DNA of 19,554 nt. Source: an uncultured Lachnospiraceae bacterium. GTDB lineage: Bacteria > Bacillota > Clostridia > Lachnospirales > Lachnospiraceae. The position numbers were made by a program, and so were the translations under genes. Shown one piece after another: positions 7,529-14,673 of this stretch. A model generated the notes under the pieces. The model was not told where the DNA came from. It made no database searches and was given only the letters and a program-made list of their open reading frames with translations. Each line of letters starts with the position of its first letter. Positions within the stretch are counted from its first letter, which is position 1. Location: positions 1 to 19,554 of the forward strand of contig CAJTPO010000066.1 of assembly GCA_910578115.1 (NCBI GenBank), written 5' to 3'.

Positions 7529-7546
7529 ATGAAACGGCCGTTTCAT
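7529..7546. promoter_or_regulatory. Perfect 18-bp palindrome, candidate operator of the sigma/anti-sigma operon
   Basis: ATGAAACGG is followed directly by CCGTTTCAT. It lies 47 bases before the sigma factor start and just after the putative -10 element, a good position for a repressor. The binding protein is unknown. Confidence 0.45.
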
Positions 7547-7593
7547 AAAAACAGGCAAACCGCCTGCAATTTAACGATAAGGACTATAAAAGA

Positions 7594-8283
7594 ATGAACA
7601 AGAAACAGTTTACGGCACAGGTACTTGAGGCTGAGAAGAGCCTGTATCACATCGCAAAGTCTATTCTAAAAAATGATGACGACTGCGCCGATGCGATGCA
7701 AAACGCAATCTTACATGCTTTCGAAAAATTACATACCTTACGGAATGAGATGTATTTCAAAACATGGCTTACCAGAATACTGATCAACGAATGCAACTAT
7801 ATTATCCGTTCCAGAAAGGCGCAGGTTCCTTACGAAGATTACTGTGAAAGTCTTCGACTTTCACAGCATGGATGGCCATGCGGCCGGACCGACGGCAGGC
7901 TGAGCATGATGGAGGTTTACTGTGAAAGTCTTCGACTTTCACAGCATGGATCGCCATGCGGCCCGCTAAGCGGCAGACTGAGCATGATGAAGGTTTACCA
8001 TGAAAACAATCCGGACAATACGGGCGTTTACTATGAAGATGCGAAGGCTGCTGCAGGGCAGGAGGATTACCCGGATGTATTCGAGGCGGTCATGGAATTG
8101 GATGAGCATTACAGAATTCCCCTGGTACTGTTTTATGTGGAGGAATTTTCCATCAAAGAAATCTGCCGGATATTAAAGCTGTCACAAGGTACTGTAAAAA
8201 CAAGGCTGTATCGGGGCAGAAGACTTTTAAAAGAAAAATTAGAGGGAGTATATGGATATGAAAAAAAAGAACTGGTACGATGA
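7594..8283 (+). CDS. ECF-type RNA polymerase sigma-70 factor with duplicated in-frame insert
   Basis: The 229-residue protein has sigma region 2 at about residues 10-75 (DDDCADAMQNAILHAFEKL, then FKTWLTRILINECN) and sigma region 4 at about 168-216 (YRIPLVLFYVEEFSIKEICR, then LSQGTVKTRLYRGRRLLKEK, the helix-turn-helix that reads the -35). ECF factors are usually 160-190 residues; the excess is in the linker. Residues 83-108 and 109-134 are two copies of the same 26-residue segment beginning YCESLRLSQHG, encoded by a palindromic 78-bp DNA repeat. The linker between regions 2 and 4 is flexible, so the protein is probably functional. The ribosome binding site is AAGGA, ten bases upstream. The 3' end overlaps the DUF4179-type gene, which is the presumed anti-sigma partner. 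Confidence 0.9.
   Translation: MNKKQFTAQVLEAEKSLYHIAKSILKNDDDCADAMQNAILHAFEKLHTLRNEMYFKTWLTRILINECNYIIRSRKAQVPYEDYCESLRLSQHGWPCGRTDGRLSMMEVYCESLRLSQHGSPCGPLSGRLSMMKVYHENNPDNTGVYYEDAKAAAGQEDYPDVFEAVMELDEHYRIPLVLFYVEEFSIKEICRILKLSQGTVKTRLYRGRRLLKEKLEGVYGYEKKELVR
7840..7917 (+). repeat. 78-bp palindromic element, copy 1, inside the sigma gene
   Basis: The unit contains a perfect hairpin CTGTGAAAGTC / ttc / GACTTTCACAG (7842-7866), then GCATGG / atgg / CCATGC (7866-7881), then GCCG / gaccga / CGGC. It is 26 codons long and free of stops in the sigma frame. It matches copy 2 at 69 of 78 positions. Confidence 0.85.
7918..7995 (+). repeat. 78-bp palindromic element, copy 2, inside the sigma gene
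   Basis: It repeats the three-hairpin plan of copy 1: CTGTGAAAGTC / ttc / GACTTTCACAG (7920-7944), GCATGG / atcg / CCATGC, and CCGCT / a / AGCGG. The differences from copy 1 cluster in the third hairpin, where a stem is still possible. The frame is kept. Confidence 0.85.
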
Positions 8284-9283
8284 ATTTCCCGAGGTGCCGG
8301 AGCATGTGCATCAGACAGTATTAAGTACCCTTGCCGGGCTGGATGACAGAAAGGTCAAAAAGGTGAAACGGATGAAAAAGAATAAGATCATTATTTTAGC
8401 GGCTGCCATGACAGCTGTACTTGGAATGACTGTGAGCGCGTCAGAGATCTTTAAGTGGAACAAACAGGCACAGGAGGTCTTTGAGGCAGACGAGGAACAG
8501 CAAAAAGAGCTGGTGATGGATCAGATCGCACAGGAAGCGTATCAGACAATATCGGATGGCGGGCTTACCCTGCAGGCGATACAGACCATTCAGGATAATA
8601 ACTGCTTCTACGCGCTGTTTGAAATAACGGCAGCGGATGAATCGATCCAGATCACACCCGGCCATAATATGGAATTTTCTATCGATTACCCGGACGGCTC
8701 CGATCCCTTCAGTATGTTAAACTGGAATTTTGTAGACGAACACAGACAGGCCGTCTCCAACAGCAGATACTTTGAGATCACAGGGACGAAACAGAATCCC
8801 GGTGAGGAAGACCTGACTATGAAGATTCAGTTTACCTCGCTGAATGCTCCGGGAGAAAAGGCAGTCGCCGGTAGTCCGGTCTTAGAAGGAAACTGGGAAT
8901 TCGCACTCAATCTGCACACTACAAAACCTGTCCGTTATGAAATCAACAAAGATTACCAGATCGCAGGCTGCGAAGTCACGGTTAAAACAGTAGAACTTAC
9001 ACCGATCAGCGTGAAAGTAACCTGCGAGGAAGAAGATATCAGACAGCTGGAAACACTGGAAGGAATCAATCTGGATCAGGCGGACACCCTGCGTTCTTTA
9101 TTCGTCAACGGCATCCGGTATGAGGACGGCACAGTTATAGAAGAAATGGGATACCAGGAACTCACAGCCGGATACAGTGATGGCAATTATACGAAGACAG
9201 CGCGATTCTCCAACGTAATTGACGTGGACAAGGCCAGCGCACTCTTAGTCGGCGATGCCATGGATGAGATCCTGCTTCCATAA
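8252..9283 (+). CDS. DUF4179-type membrane anti-sigma factor
   Basis: The 343-residue protein has a short charged cytoplasmic N-terminus (about 45 residues), one hydrophobic segment at roughly 46-62 (IIILAAAMTAVLGMTVSAS), then a large extracytoplasmic domain rich in beta strands. This layout, and its position overlapping the end of an ECF sigma gene, match the DUF4179 anti-sigma proteins common in Clostridia. The N-terminal part should hold the sigma factor at the membrane, and the outer domain should sense an envelope signal. Two ATGs are possible: 8252 and 8258. The AGAGGGAG site lies three to six bases before the first and nine before the second, so MKKKNWYDEF may be the true start. Translation is probably coupled to the sigma gene through the roughly 30-base overlap. 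The signal is unknown. Confidence 0.82.
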   Translation: MDMKKKNWYDEFPEVPEHVHQTVLSTLAGLDDRKVKKVKRMKKNKIIILAAAMTAVLGMTVSASEIFKWNKQAQEVFEADEEQQKELVMDQIAQEAYQTISDGGLTLQAIQTIQDNNCFYALFEITAADESIQITPGHNMEFSIDYPDGSDPFSMLNWNFVDEHRQAVSNSRYFEITGTKQNPGEEDLTMKIQFTSLNAPGEKAVAGSPVLEGNWEFALNLHTTKPVRYEINKDYQIAGCEVTVKTVELTPISVKVTCEEEDIRQLETLEGINLDQADTLRSLFVNGIRYEDGTVIEEMGYQELTAGYSDGNYTKTARFSNVIDVDKASALLVGDAMDEILLP

Positions 9284-9315
9284 GTATGCCGGAACAGTAT
9301 ACCACAATGATCAGA

Positions 9316-9351
9316 AAGAGACCGGTCCTCTCACAAACGGACCGGTCTCTT
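9316..9351. terminator. Strong hairpin between convergent genes, likely bidirectional terminator
   Basis: AAGAGACCGGTCC (9316-9328) pairs perfectly with GGACCGGTCTCTT (9339-9351) across a 10-base loop. It lies between the convergent anti-sigma and lipoprotein genes. The following bases are pyrimidine-rich on both strands but lack a long T-run. Confidence 0.7.
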
Positions 9352-9376
9352 CCACTCTTAAAATCTTCTATGCAAT

Positions 9377-10609
9377 TCAGTACTGCACAAGCACTGTCTT
9401 CTGGGGGATATCGTTATGCCCTCCCATACAGACAATGCACGCCCGAAGCTCCGGAAACAGACAGACTTTGGGAGAACGGTAGAACATCTCTTCTCTGTCA
9501 TCCTCAATCACTTCTTTATGCAGTAAGGAGAAATCCGACGTCCGCCAGACCGCAATCTCCATCCGGGTCGTATCCAGAGCCGCCGTGACATAGACCGATC
9601 CGTCATCGGAAAAGAAAGGTCCGCTTACCGGCAGTGAACTTACCTTCTCCGTATTGTACGCCGCCTTTCCCGTTTTCGTATCGATCACACCCATTCCGCC
9701 CTCAAAGAACAGGCTGTCCTCTCCAAACAGCAGCTTTCCACCGCTGTACCCTGCCGCCGTGCCAAGATCATACTGCAGGATATGATTTTCATAGCCTTTG
9801 CCGTCTATGCCAACCAGCCCCCACGACGGAACCGTTGTGCCATTCTGATCCGTCTGACCGCTAAACACAATATGACTGTCGTCTTCATCAAAGAAGAGCG
9901 CTGAAGCCCCCAAAAGATCAATGTTGTTTTCACTCGTCCACAAATCCGTCACTTTCTGTTTCTTCCGGCTGTTGAGATCGTAAAGATTCATCCCCTCCCA
10001 ATTATCGCAATAGGCAAGCAGTGTTCCGTCATGTGAAACAGTCCATTCTGCCAGCGCTGCGGTCGGTACAATATCATTCAAAACCATTCTCCGCGTCTCT
10101 TTCAGGACATTATCGTAAAAAATGCACAGACAGCCCATCTCCCCTTCAAAGCTGAATCCCACCATCTGTTCCCCCTCTTTCTCCGCATCCGCATAGGGTA
10201 ATCCGCTTTTGGGTACACCGATCGCACAATATCCATCCTTATACGAATAAAAGTCAAGCATATCCCATTCTTCTGTCTTCGTCTGCGCCACGATCTGTGC
10301 CGACACCGCGTCATAAAGATACAGCATATCTTCCTTTAAAGTCAGAAGCGTATTTTCCTTCCCCTTCCAGATCTGCATGCTCCGGCCGTCGAACAATTCC
10401 CCGTTGAGGGCCGCCGCACGCTTATCCTGTCTGCCCTTCGACGCAGCCTTCGTTTCCGCAGACACCTTTTCTGCCAGATCCTGACCGGACTCTGCTTCCT
10501 TCGCCATCACGCCATCCGAAAGCGGTCCTGCCGCATCCTTCACCCCGCATCCGGCCATGCAGACCACGGCCAGTGTCACCGCCAGTGTTTTTATCCATTT
10601 GTTCTTCAT
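9377..10609 (-). CDS. Lipoprotein with beta-propeller-like (WD40/TolB-type) repeats
   Basis: The 410-residue protein starts with a lipoprotein signal: basic MKNKWIK, a hydrophobic core, and the lipobox MAGC with the modified cysteine at residue 21. After a low-complexity linker the body contains several segments of propeller style, for example TVSHDGTLLAYCDN followed by GMNLYDLNSRKK, then FFDEDDSHIVFSG, and DDGSVYVTAAL followed by AVWRTSDFSLL. It should be anchored on the outer face of the membrane. No catalytic motif is visible; binding or sensing is a guess. Start 10609 is chosen because AAAGGAG lies six bases upstream; in-frame starts further upstream have weaker sites. It follows a sigma/anti-sigma pair on the same strand after a 305-base gap and could be a target of that sigma factor. 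Confidence 0.8.
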   Translation of the reverse strand: MKNKWIKTLAVTLAVVCMAGCGVKDAAGPLSDGVMAKEAESGQDLAEKVSAETKAASKGRQDKRAAALNGELFDGRSMQIWKGKENTLLTLKEDMLYLYDAVSAQIVAQTKTEEWDMLDFYSYKDGYCAIGVPKSGLPYADAEKEGEQMVGFSFEGEMGCLCIFYDNVLKETRRMVLNDIVPTAALAEWTVSHDGTLLAYCDNWEGMNLYDLNSRKKQKVTDLWTSENNIDLLGASALFFDEDDSHIVFSGQTDQNGTTVPSWGLVGIDGKGYENHILQYDLGTAAGYSGGKLLFGEDSLFFEGGMGVIDTKTGKAAYNTEKVSSLPVSGPFFSDDGSVYVTAALDTTRMEIAVWRTSDFSLLHKEVIEDDREEMFYRSPKVCLFPELRACIVCMGGHNDIPQKTVLVQY

Positions 10610-10666
10610 AACAGTCTCCTTTTTACCAGGTTTCATAACAATCTCTTTATCCAATCTCAAATCTAT

Positions 10667-10686
10667 CGCCGACAATCGGCGTTATA
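10667..10686 (-). promoter_or_regulatory. Possible promoter -10 with adjacent palindrome before the lipoprotein gene
   Basis: On the minus strand TATAAC (10686-10681) is followed immediately by CGCCGA-ttg-TCGGCG (10681-10667), a perfect 6-base-arm palindrome at the likely transcription start. This would suit an operator. The -35 element is not clear. Confidence 0.35.
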
Positions 10687-10732
10687 TTTTTCTTTTTCAC
10701 AAACAATATCAGTTAATTAAGCCAGTACACAA

Positions 10733-10862
10733 CCTGATAGAACAGGATTCTTCTGAAGACCGTTGGAAAACGCCGGTACTTGGTGAGGTTTTTCACGAAC
10801 CTGGTACCGCTGCGTTTGGAACCGAGCGAAAGCGTGTTCGCAGAAGAACCTATCCTGTCAGG
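10733..10862. repeat. Long imperfect inverted repeat (about 130 bp)
   Basis: The outer arms CCTGATAGAACAGGATTCTT.. (10733-10755) and ..AAGAACCTATCCTGTCAGG (10841-10862) are complementary with few mismatches. Internal words around CGGTAC (10774-10779) and GGTACCG (10803-10809), with flanking GTTGGAAAACGC and GCGTTTGGAAC, continue the pairing. The block lies between the anti-sigma stop and the lipoprotein gene. It could be a MITE-like remnant, a structured untranslated region or a transcription attenuator. Confidence 0.55.
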
Positions 10863-10914
10863 TGCGTCCGCCTTAACCTGATGACATTTGAACGTCAACA
10901 ATCACTGTTTTTAC

Positions 10915-11547
10915 CTACGGCCACGGAATCCCAAGTTTCGCCTTGGCATTCTCCAGCCAGACGGGATTGATCGTTTCTCCCACTTTTCCTGACGTGAAAT
11001 ATCCCCCGACCCATGCCGGATTTTTATTCTCATCATACAGAAATTCCGCATAGCTGAACGTTTCCGGATCGCCGCCCAGGATCAGATAATGCTTGATCCC
11101 CTGGCTGTCCCTGTAATCATAAATATACGCCTGACTGTCGGAAATCTGCTCCGTAATATCGATATTTTCTCCGTTCGCCGTAAACCAGAGACAGCCATCC
11201 TTATAGACTGCCGGCGCCGTCGCATTTGCCGTGTCAAGCGTGGCGCTGGAAACCATATTCCCCTCTTCATCCACCGATTCCGTAAATATGGCATTGTTGG
11301 CAAAAGATAAAATCCGGCTGATGATCCCCTCTCCGGTATATGCATATGCGGTTCCGTTGACCAGCACCAGCAGCAGAGCCGTTGCCAACGCGACTGCCGG
11401 CCCCGGAAGCCGTCTGTATCCCACCGGACTTTTTGATGTGTCCGCCTGCTTATTTCGCTGTTTATTTCGCATTGCCTCTTCAATACGCTGGCTGCACTGC
11501 TCCGGCATTCTAATCTGTCCGTATACTTCTTTCACTCTGTTTTCCAT
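10915..11547 (-). CDS. Membrane anti-sigma factor-like protein
   Basis: The 210-residue protein has a cytoplasmic N-terminal part of about 47 residues with basic helices (RIEEAMRNKQRNK), a single transmembrane segment at roughly 48-69 (PAVALATALLLVLVNGTAYA), and an outer domain of about 140 residues with no motif I recognise. Its gene begins four bases after the stop of the ECF sigma gene, and its ribosome binding site GGAGGAGG lies inside the sigma gene's end, so the two are translationally coupled. That arrangement is the main support for an anti-sigma role. The ATG at 11547 is preferred over the TTG at 11550. The outer domain resembles the general plan of DUF4179 proteins but is shorter. 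The signal sensed is unknown. Confidence 0.72.
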   Translation of the reverse strand: MENRVKEVYGQIRMPEQCSQRIEEAMRNKQRNKQADTSKSPVGYRRLPGPAVALATALLLVLVNGTAYAYTGEGIISRILSFANNAIFTESVDEEGNMVSSATLDTANATAPAVYKDGCLWFTANGENIDITEQISDSQAYIYDYRDSQGIKHYLILGGDPETFSYAEFLYDENKNPAWVGGYFTSGKVGETINPVWLENAKAKLGIPWP

Positions 11548-11550
11548 CAA

Positions 11551-12015
11551 TCAGACCTCCTCCTTTAACGCTTCCTCCAATATCCTCCTTGCCCGCGACA
11601 TTCGTGTTGTGACAGCGCTGTCAGAAATATGCAGTATCTCTCCGATTTCCCGGACCGTATATCCTTCATAATAGAAAAGATAGACGACGATACGATATTT
11701 GGGTTTCAGCCTGCCGATACATTCCCAGACATCACTCTGTGCGGACTGTTCAAACACTATCTCTTCCCTGTGTGCTTCTTCAAACGGCCCCGTCCTTTTC
11801 CTCCAGACAGAGCGCAGGAGACTCCGGCACTGGTTGGCCGTCACCTGCATCAGCCATGCCTTCTCCCTGCCGGGCGTCAGGCTGCTCTGCTCCATCAGTT
11901 TCAGAAAGACCGTCTGACAGACATCTTCCGCATCCTGGATGGAATGGGTGTAACTGACCGCCAGCCTGTAGACATCATCCTTATAGAGCTGGAACAATTC
12001 CATCACGTCATACAT
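11551..12015 (-). CDS. ECF-type RNA polymerase sigma factor
   Basis: The 154-residue protein is a compact ECF sigma factor. Region 2 spans about residues 5-70, with YKDDVYRLAVSYTHSIQDAE followed by DVCQTVFLKLM, and region 4 about 95-150, with KYRIVVYLFYYEGYTVREIG and ILHISDSAVTTRMSRARRIL (the -35-reading helix-turn-helix). Length is normal, and there is no linker insert, in contrast to the sigma factor at 7594. Start 12015 is supported by AAAGGAG eight bases upstream. It is co-transcribed with the membrane protein gene that follows, its likely inhibitor. The regulon is unknown; the lipoprotein gene further downstream is a candidate member. Confidence 0.9.
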   Translation of the reverse strand: MYDVMELFQLYKDDVYRLAVSYTHSIQDAEDVCQTVFLKLMEQSSLTPGREKAWLMQVTANQCRSLLRSVWRKRTGPFEEAHREEIVFEQSAQSDVWECIGRLKPKYRIVVYLFYYEGYTVREIGEILHISDSAVTTRMSRARRILEEALKEEV

Positions 12016-12172
12016 GAATGCATCTCCTTTCTGCGTTGTTATGTAAGTTTGCTATAGCTTCCGTGTGATGTTGCAATCTTGAGATCTCATAGATAAGACG
12101 CGCCAGCCCCTCTTTTTGTCACAAACTATTTGTAATAATAATTTGCTTCTTTATTTCCCCGTCTTCATACGG

Positions 12173-12178
12173 TATAAT
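12173..12178 (+). promoter_or_regulatory. Candidate -10 element of the alpha/beta hydrolase gene
   Basis: A perfect TATAAT lies 41 bases before the chosen start. No convincing -35 is seen at the usual distance. The 11-base word TTTTTGTCACA flanks the area at 12113 and 12180. Confidence 0.4.
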
Positions 12179-12218
12179 TTTTTTGTCACACATTTATCAA
12201 GGAAACGGGGACGAAAAA

Positions 12219-13022
12219 ATGCAGTCATTCAGAGCAGACAACTCGCCAATTACTTATTATATCAGCGGACGCGACCACAGGGAATGGGTTCTCTTTCTCC
12301 ATGCCGCATTTGTGGACCACAGAATGTTTGACGCACAAACGGCGTATTTCAAAGACAATTATAACGTGCTGGCAGTCGATCTCATCGGGCATGGACAGTC
12401 GACAGACACCAGAAGGGGCGACAGTATCAATAAAATGTCCCTCTGGATATACAATATCCTGAAAAAGGAAAAGATAGAGAAAGTGCACATTGTCGGCGTT
12501 TCTCTGGGAGCCGTCCTGGCACAGGATTTTGCAAACAGGTATCCTGCCGCGGTAAGTTCCCTTGCCTGCTTCGGCGGCTACGATATCAATCATTTTGACC
12601 CCGGAATGCAGAAAGAAAATTTCGCATCCCAGATGCTTATGATGCTGAAAGCCCTGATCTCCATCAAATGGTTTGCCCGGGCAAACAGGAAAATATCCGC
12701 CTATACGCAGCAGGCGCAGGATCAATTCTACGCTATGAATATCCGGTTTCCAAAGAGATCCTTTCAATATCTGTCCTCTCTGGGCAGTATGGTAAACAGA
12801 CAAGAGACGGCACCCAGAACATATCCACTGCTGATCGGGTGTGGAAAATACGATCTGCCAATGGAACTGAGCGCCGTAGAGATGTGGAAGAAAGCAGAGC
12901 CGCAAAGCAGGATGGTCATCTTTGATGATGCCGGGCACTGCGTGAATATGGATGTACCGCAGAAATTCAATGAAGTGCTGCAGGATTTTTGGGCGGAGCA
13001 CAATATTCTCTGCAGAGATTAG
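12219..13022 (+). CDS. Alpha/beta-fold hydrolase
   Basis: The 267-residue protein is a classic single-domain alpha/beta hydrolase. Visible elements are FLHAAFVDHRMFD at 26-38 (oxyanion region after the first strand), VDLIGHGQS at 53-61, nucleophile Ser95 in GVSLGA, an acid in GCGKYDLP, and the catalytic His in DDAGHCVNMDVP. There is no signal peptide, so it is cytoplasmic. The family includes esterases, thioesterases and C-C bond hydrolases, and the substrate cannot be told from sequence. ATG 12219 is chosen; the frame stays open upstream only through a TTG at 12183 without a good ribosome binding site. The site itself (ACGGGGACG) is unusual and resembles that of the isoprenoid-synthase-like gene. 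A strong hairpin follows the stop. Confidence 0.88.
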   Translation: MQSFRADNSPITYYISGRDHREWVLFLHAAFVDHRMFDAQTAYFKDNYNVLAVDLIGHGQSTDTRRGDSINKMSLWIYNILKKEKIEKVHIVGVSLGAVLAQDFANRYPAAVSSLACFGGYDINHFDPGMQKENFASQMLMMLKALISIKWFARANRKISAYTQQAQDQFYAMNIRFPKRSFQYLSSLGSMVNRQETAPRTYPLLIGCGKYDLPMELSAVEMWKKAEPQSRMVIFDDAGHCVNMDVPQKFNEVLQDFWAEHNILCRD

Positions 13023-13041
13023 AACCAGGATATTAATGGTT

Positions 13042-13077
13042 AACGGCGGTTTTGAAATCCGTATCAAAACCGCCGTT
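13042..13077. terminator. Hairpin terminator between convergent genes
   Basis: AACGGCGGTTTTGA (13042-13055) pairs perfectly with TCAAAACCGCCGTT (13064-13077) over an 8-base loop, 20 bases after the hydrolase stop and 26 before the end of the convergent DUF1062 gene. The T-tract is short, so it may serve both directions weakly. Confidence 0.7.
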
Positions 13078-13103
13078 TATAATATTGCCGCCGTTTACAG
13101 CAT

Positions 13104-13676
13104 TTAAATCCGGCAGGCGTTAACACTGAAAGTAATAGTCTGAGGCATTTCTGCCTTCAGGCCTATATCCCCCTTCTCGAGCAGACTTTTAACCTGACTT
13201 CGAGACAATCCCAAAACCATGGCAATTTGCTTTTCCGGATGAATCTTTAATTGACAGGGATTGTTTATCGTGATCACAACCTGCTCTCCAAATTCACAGT
13301 TTTCCATAGTCTCATGCTGCTTTACAAATTCATAATGCAGTTTGTCAGGATCAATGTCCACTTTATTTGTCCGAAACAGCTGCATCCTTTTGCCATACAT
13401 TTCCGCCAGCGTTTCATCATTTTCCAGAAAACATTGATATTCTTCTTTTGGTATCGAAGAAACCTTCTTCCGTTCATAAATGGCTATATTGAGCGTGTGT
13501 TTACATTCCGTACAATGATAGATCAGCCAGACATCCAGTTTATTGCCATTGGCATTGATGCGGAATTTATTTGTGTTTCTATAATGCGTCTTTCTGCCAC
13601 ATTTCGGACAGCTCCTGATCACCCAAAAGGAATCTTTCAGGACAATTTCATATTCAATTTTCCTTAAATAGCTCAT
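13104..13676 (-). CDS. DUF1062 domain-containing protein
   Basis: The 190-residue protein matches my recollection of the DUF1062 family. An N-terminal zinc-ribbon-like part carries two CxxC pairs, CPKCGRKTHYRNTNKF and CTECKHTLNIAIYER, separated by about 30 residues with NANGNKLDVWLIY. A C-terminal part contains ALGLSRSQVKSLL-like sequence (here VLGLSRSQVKSLLEKGDIG), which resembles a helix-turn-helix. Metal binding and nucleic-acid binding are therefore plausible; no function is established that I know of. Start 13676 is chosen over upstream in-frame ATGs because GGGAG lies six bases before it. The upstream region carries a tandem ATAGC/GCTAT motif shared with the small HTH gene at 14764-15036, which suggests common regulation. 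Confidence 0.8.
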   Translation of the reverse strand: MSYLRKIEYEIVLKDSFWVIRSCPKCGRKTHYRNTNKFRINANGNKLDVWLIYHCTECKHTLNIAIYERKKVSSIPKEEYQCFLENDETLAEMYGKRMQLFRTNKVDIDPDKLHYEFVKQHETMENCEFGEQVVITINNPCQLKIHPEKQIAMVLGLSRSQVKSLLEKGDIGLKAEMPQTITFSVNACRI

Positions 13677-13704
13677 TTGCATCTCCCGTTCATTCCATAT
13701 CACG

Positions 13705-13756
13705 ATGCATGGGCTATCACATTATTTCATCCTGTTTTTTGCAATAGCCATGCTAT
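13705..13756 (-). promoter_or_regulatory. Tandem ATAGC-N3-GCTAT operator and promoter of the DUF1062 gene
   Basis: ATAGC-CAT-GCTAT (13744-13756) and a partial copy ATGC-ATGG-GCTAT (13705-13717) start 39 bases apart. On the minus strand TTGCAA (13744-13739) and TGTGAT (13721-13716) form a 17-base-spaced promoter covered by the two sites. Words TTGCAATAGCCA and TGCTATGCA also occur at 15089-15110. Confidence 0.55.
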
Positions 13757-13830
13757 GCAAAATAATCGGGTGTAGTCATAAAGCCTGTCTCTCCTTTCGT
13801 TATAATATCAAAATCGCTCCGTCAGAACGG

Positions 13831-14511
13831 TCACAGTTCCCCTTTGCCCGCTATCAGTATCGTTGCGTTGCCATCCAGTACTTTTTCGATCACAAATCCT
13901 GCGCTTTGCAGCAATTCTTTTTCATGCGCCAGCGTCAGGGGAATATCAAAATGCACGTAACAATCGGCCGGTATTGCCGACCGTTTTCTTTTGTCCAAAT
14001 ACACAGTGCGCAAAAGCTCCTCTTCTTCGTCGCAGCAGGCAATGTAATCTCCCACGATAAAAACGCCCTGTTCTTTCAGGCTGCGGCAGATCTTCCGGTA
14101 CAATTCCCTTTTGCGTTCCGGCAGGAAATGATGCAGACTCTCAAAGGATATGACGGCATCCCATTTATCATAGCCAAACTCATATTGAAAGTAATCCTCA
14201 CATATTGTGGTGAGGGGTTTGTCATGATGTTTTGCAAGCAGTTTGTCCAGCATATCAGCACACAGATCTACCCCTGTCACTTCAATCTGCGGATTTATCT
14301 GCCAGATCTTATCCAGTTCCAGGCCGGTTCCGCACCCCAAGTCTAAAATGTTTTCGCATCTTAAAGGCAGGTTTTCGGCAAATATCCGATAAGATTCCTC
14401 CCAGTTCGACATATGTTCTTCGTAATCATCCAGCCGCTTCGTAAAGAAATCTGACATTTCTTCCAGCGGCGTATCTGCCGTATCCCGAAGCCATTGTTTT
14501 AAATTCTGCAT
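13831..14511 (-). CDS. Class I SAM-dependent methyltransferase
   Basis: The 226-residue protein carries SAM-binding motif I, ENILDLGCGTGLELDKI at about 53-69, the acidic residue after strand 2 in VTGVDLCADML, and a motif near WDAVISFESLHHFLPE that corresponds to the strand-4 region. These define a Rossmann-fold methyltransferase of the UbiE/methyltransf_25 type. The substrate is not deducible. The reading frame is open to an ATG at 14535 (eight extra residues), but neither start has a strong ribosome binding site; 14511 has GAAAGA nearby and gives an N-terminus (MQNLKQWLRDTADTPLEEM) that looks like the natural start of this family. It lies between the DUF1062 gene and the small HTH gene on the same strand, with gaps of over 120 bases, so it may be its own transcription unit. 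Confidence 0.88.
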   Translation of the reverse strand: MQNLKQWLRDTADTPLEEMSDFFTKRLDDYEEHMSNWEESYRIFAENLPLRCENILDLGCGTGLELDKIWQINPQIEVTGVDLCADMLDKLLAKHHDKPLTTICEDYFQYEFGYDKWDAVISFESLHHFLPERKRELYRKICRSLKEQGVFIVGDYIACCDEEEELLRTVYLDKRKRSAIPADCYVHFDIPLTLAHEKELLQSAGFVIEKVLDGNATILIAGKGEL

Positions 14512-14673
14512 GTATTCTTTCGATGATCCCACCATGGCATGTTAACCATAGAATCCTGCTCCGGATTCCATGACAGTTCCTCCTTCCACAACTCTGTTGT
14601 ACGCAGACTGCTGTTTCCTTTGTGGTATAGCGCAGCATATTTTCATCCTGCCATCCACCTCACGCATTTTTAC

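Noticed and set aside
7840..7995. Two-copy repeat as a CRISPR fragment
   Set aside because: The copies are directly adjacent with no spacer, lie inside a coding frame and are 78 bp long; no cas gene is present.
10713..10901. 62-codon minus-strand open frame in the gap before the lipoprotein gene
   Set aside because: It reads through the long imperfect inverted repeat and lacks a ribosome binding site; no family resemblance to transposases or resolvases was convincing.
12113..12190. Direct repeat TTTTTGTCACA flanking the hydrolase promoter area as a target-site duplication
   Set aside because: Only 11 bases, low complexity and just 67 bases apart, with nothing transposon-like between the copies.
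12225..13067. 280-codon minus-strand open frame opposite the alpha/beta hydrolase
   Set aside because: The plus frame has the full catalytic triad, and this frame is its antisense shadow.
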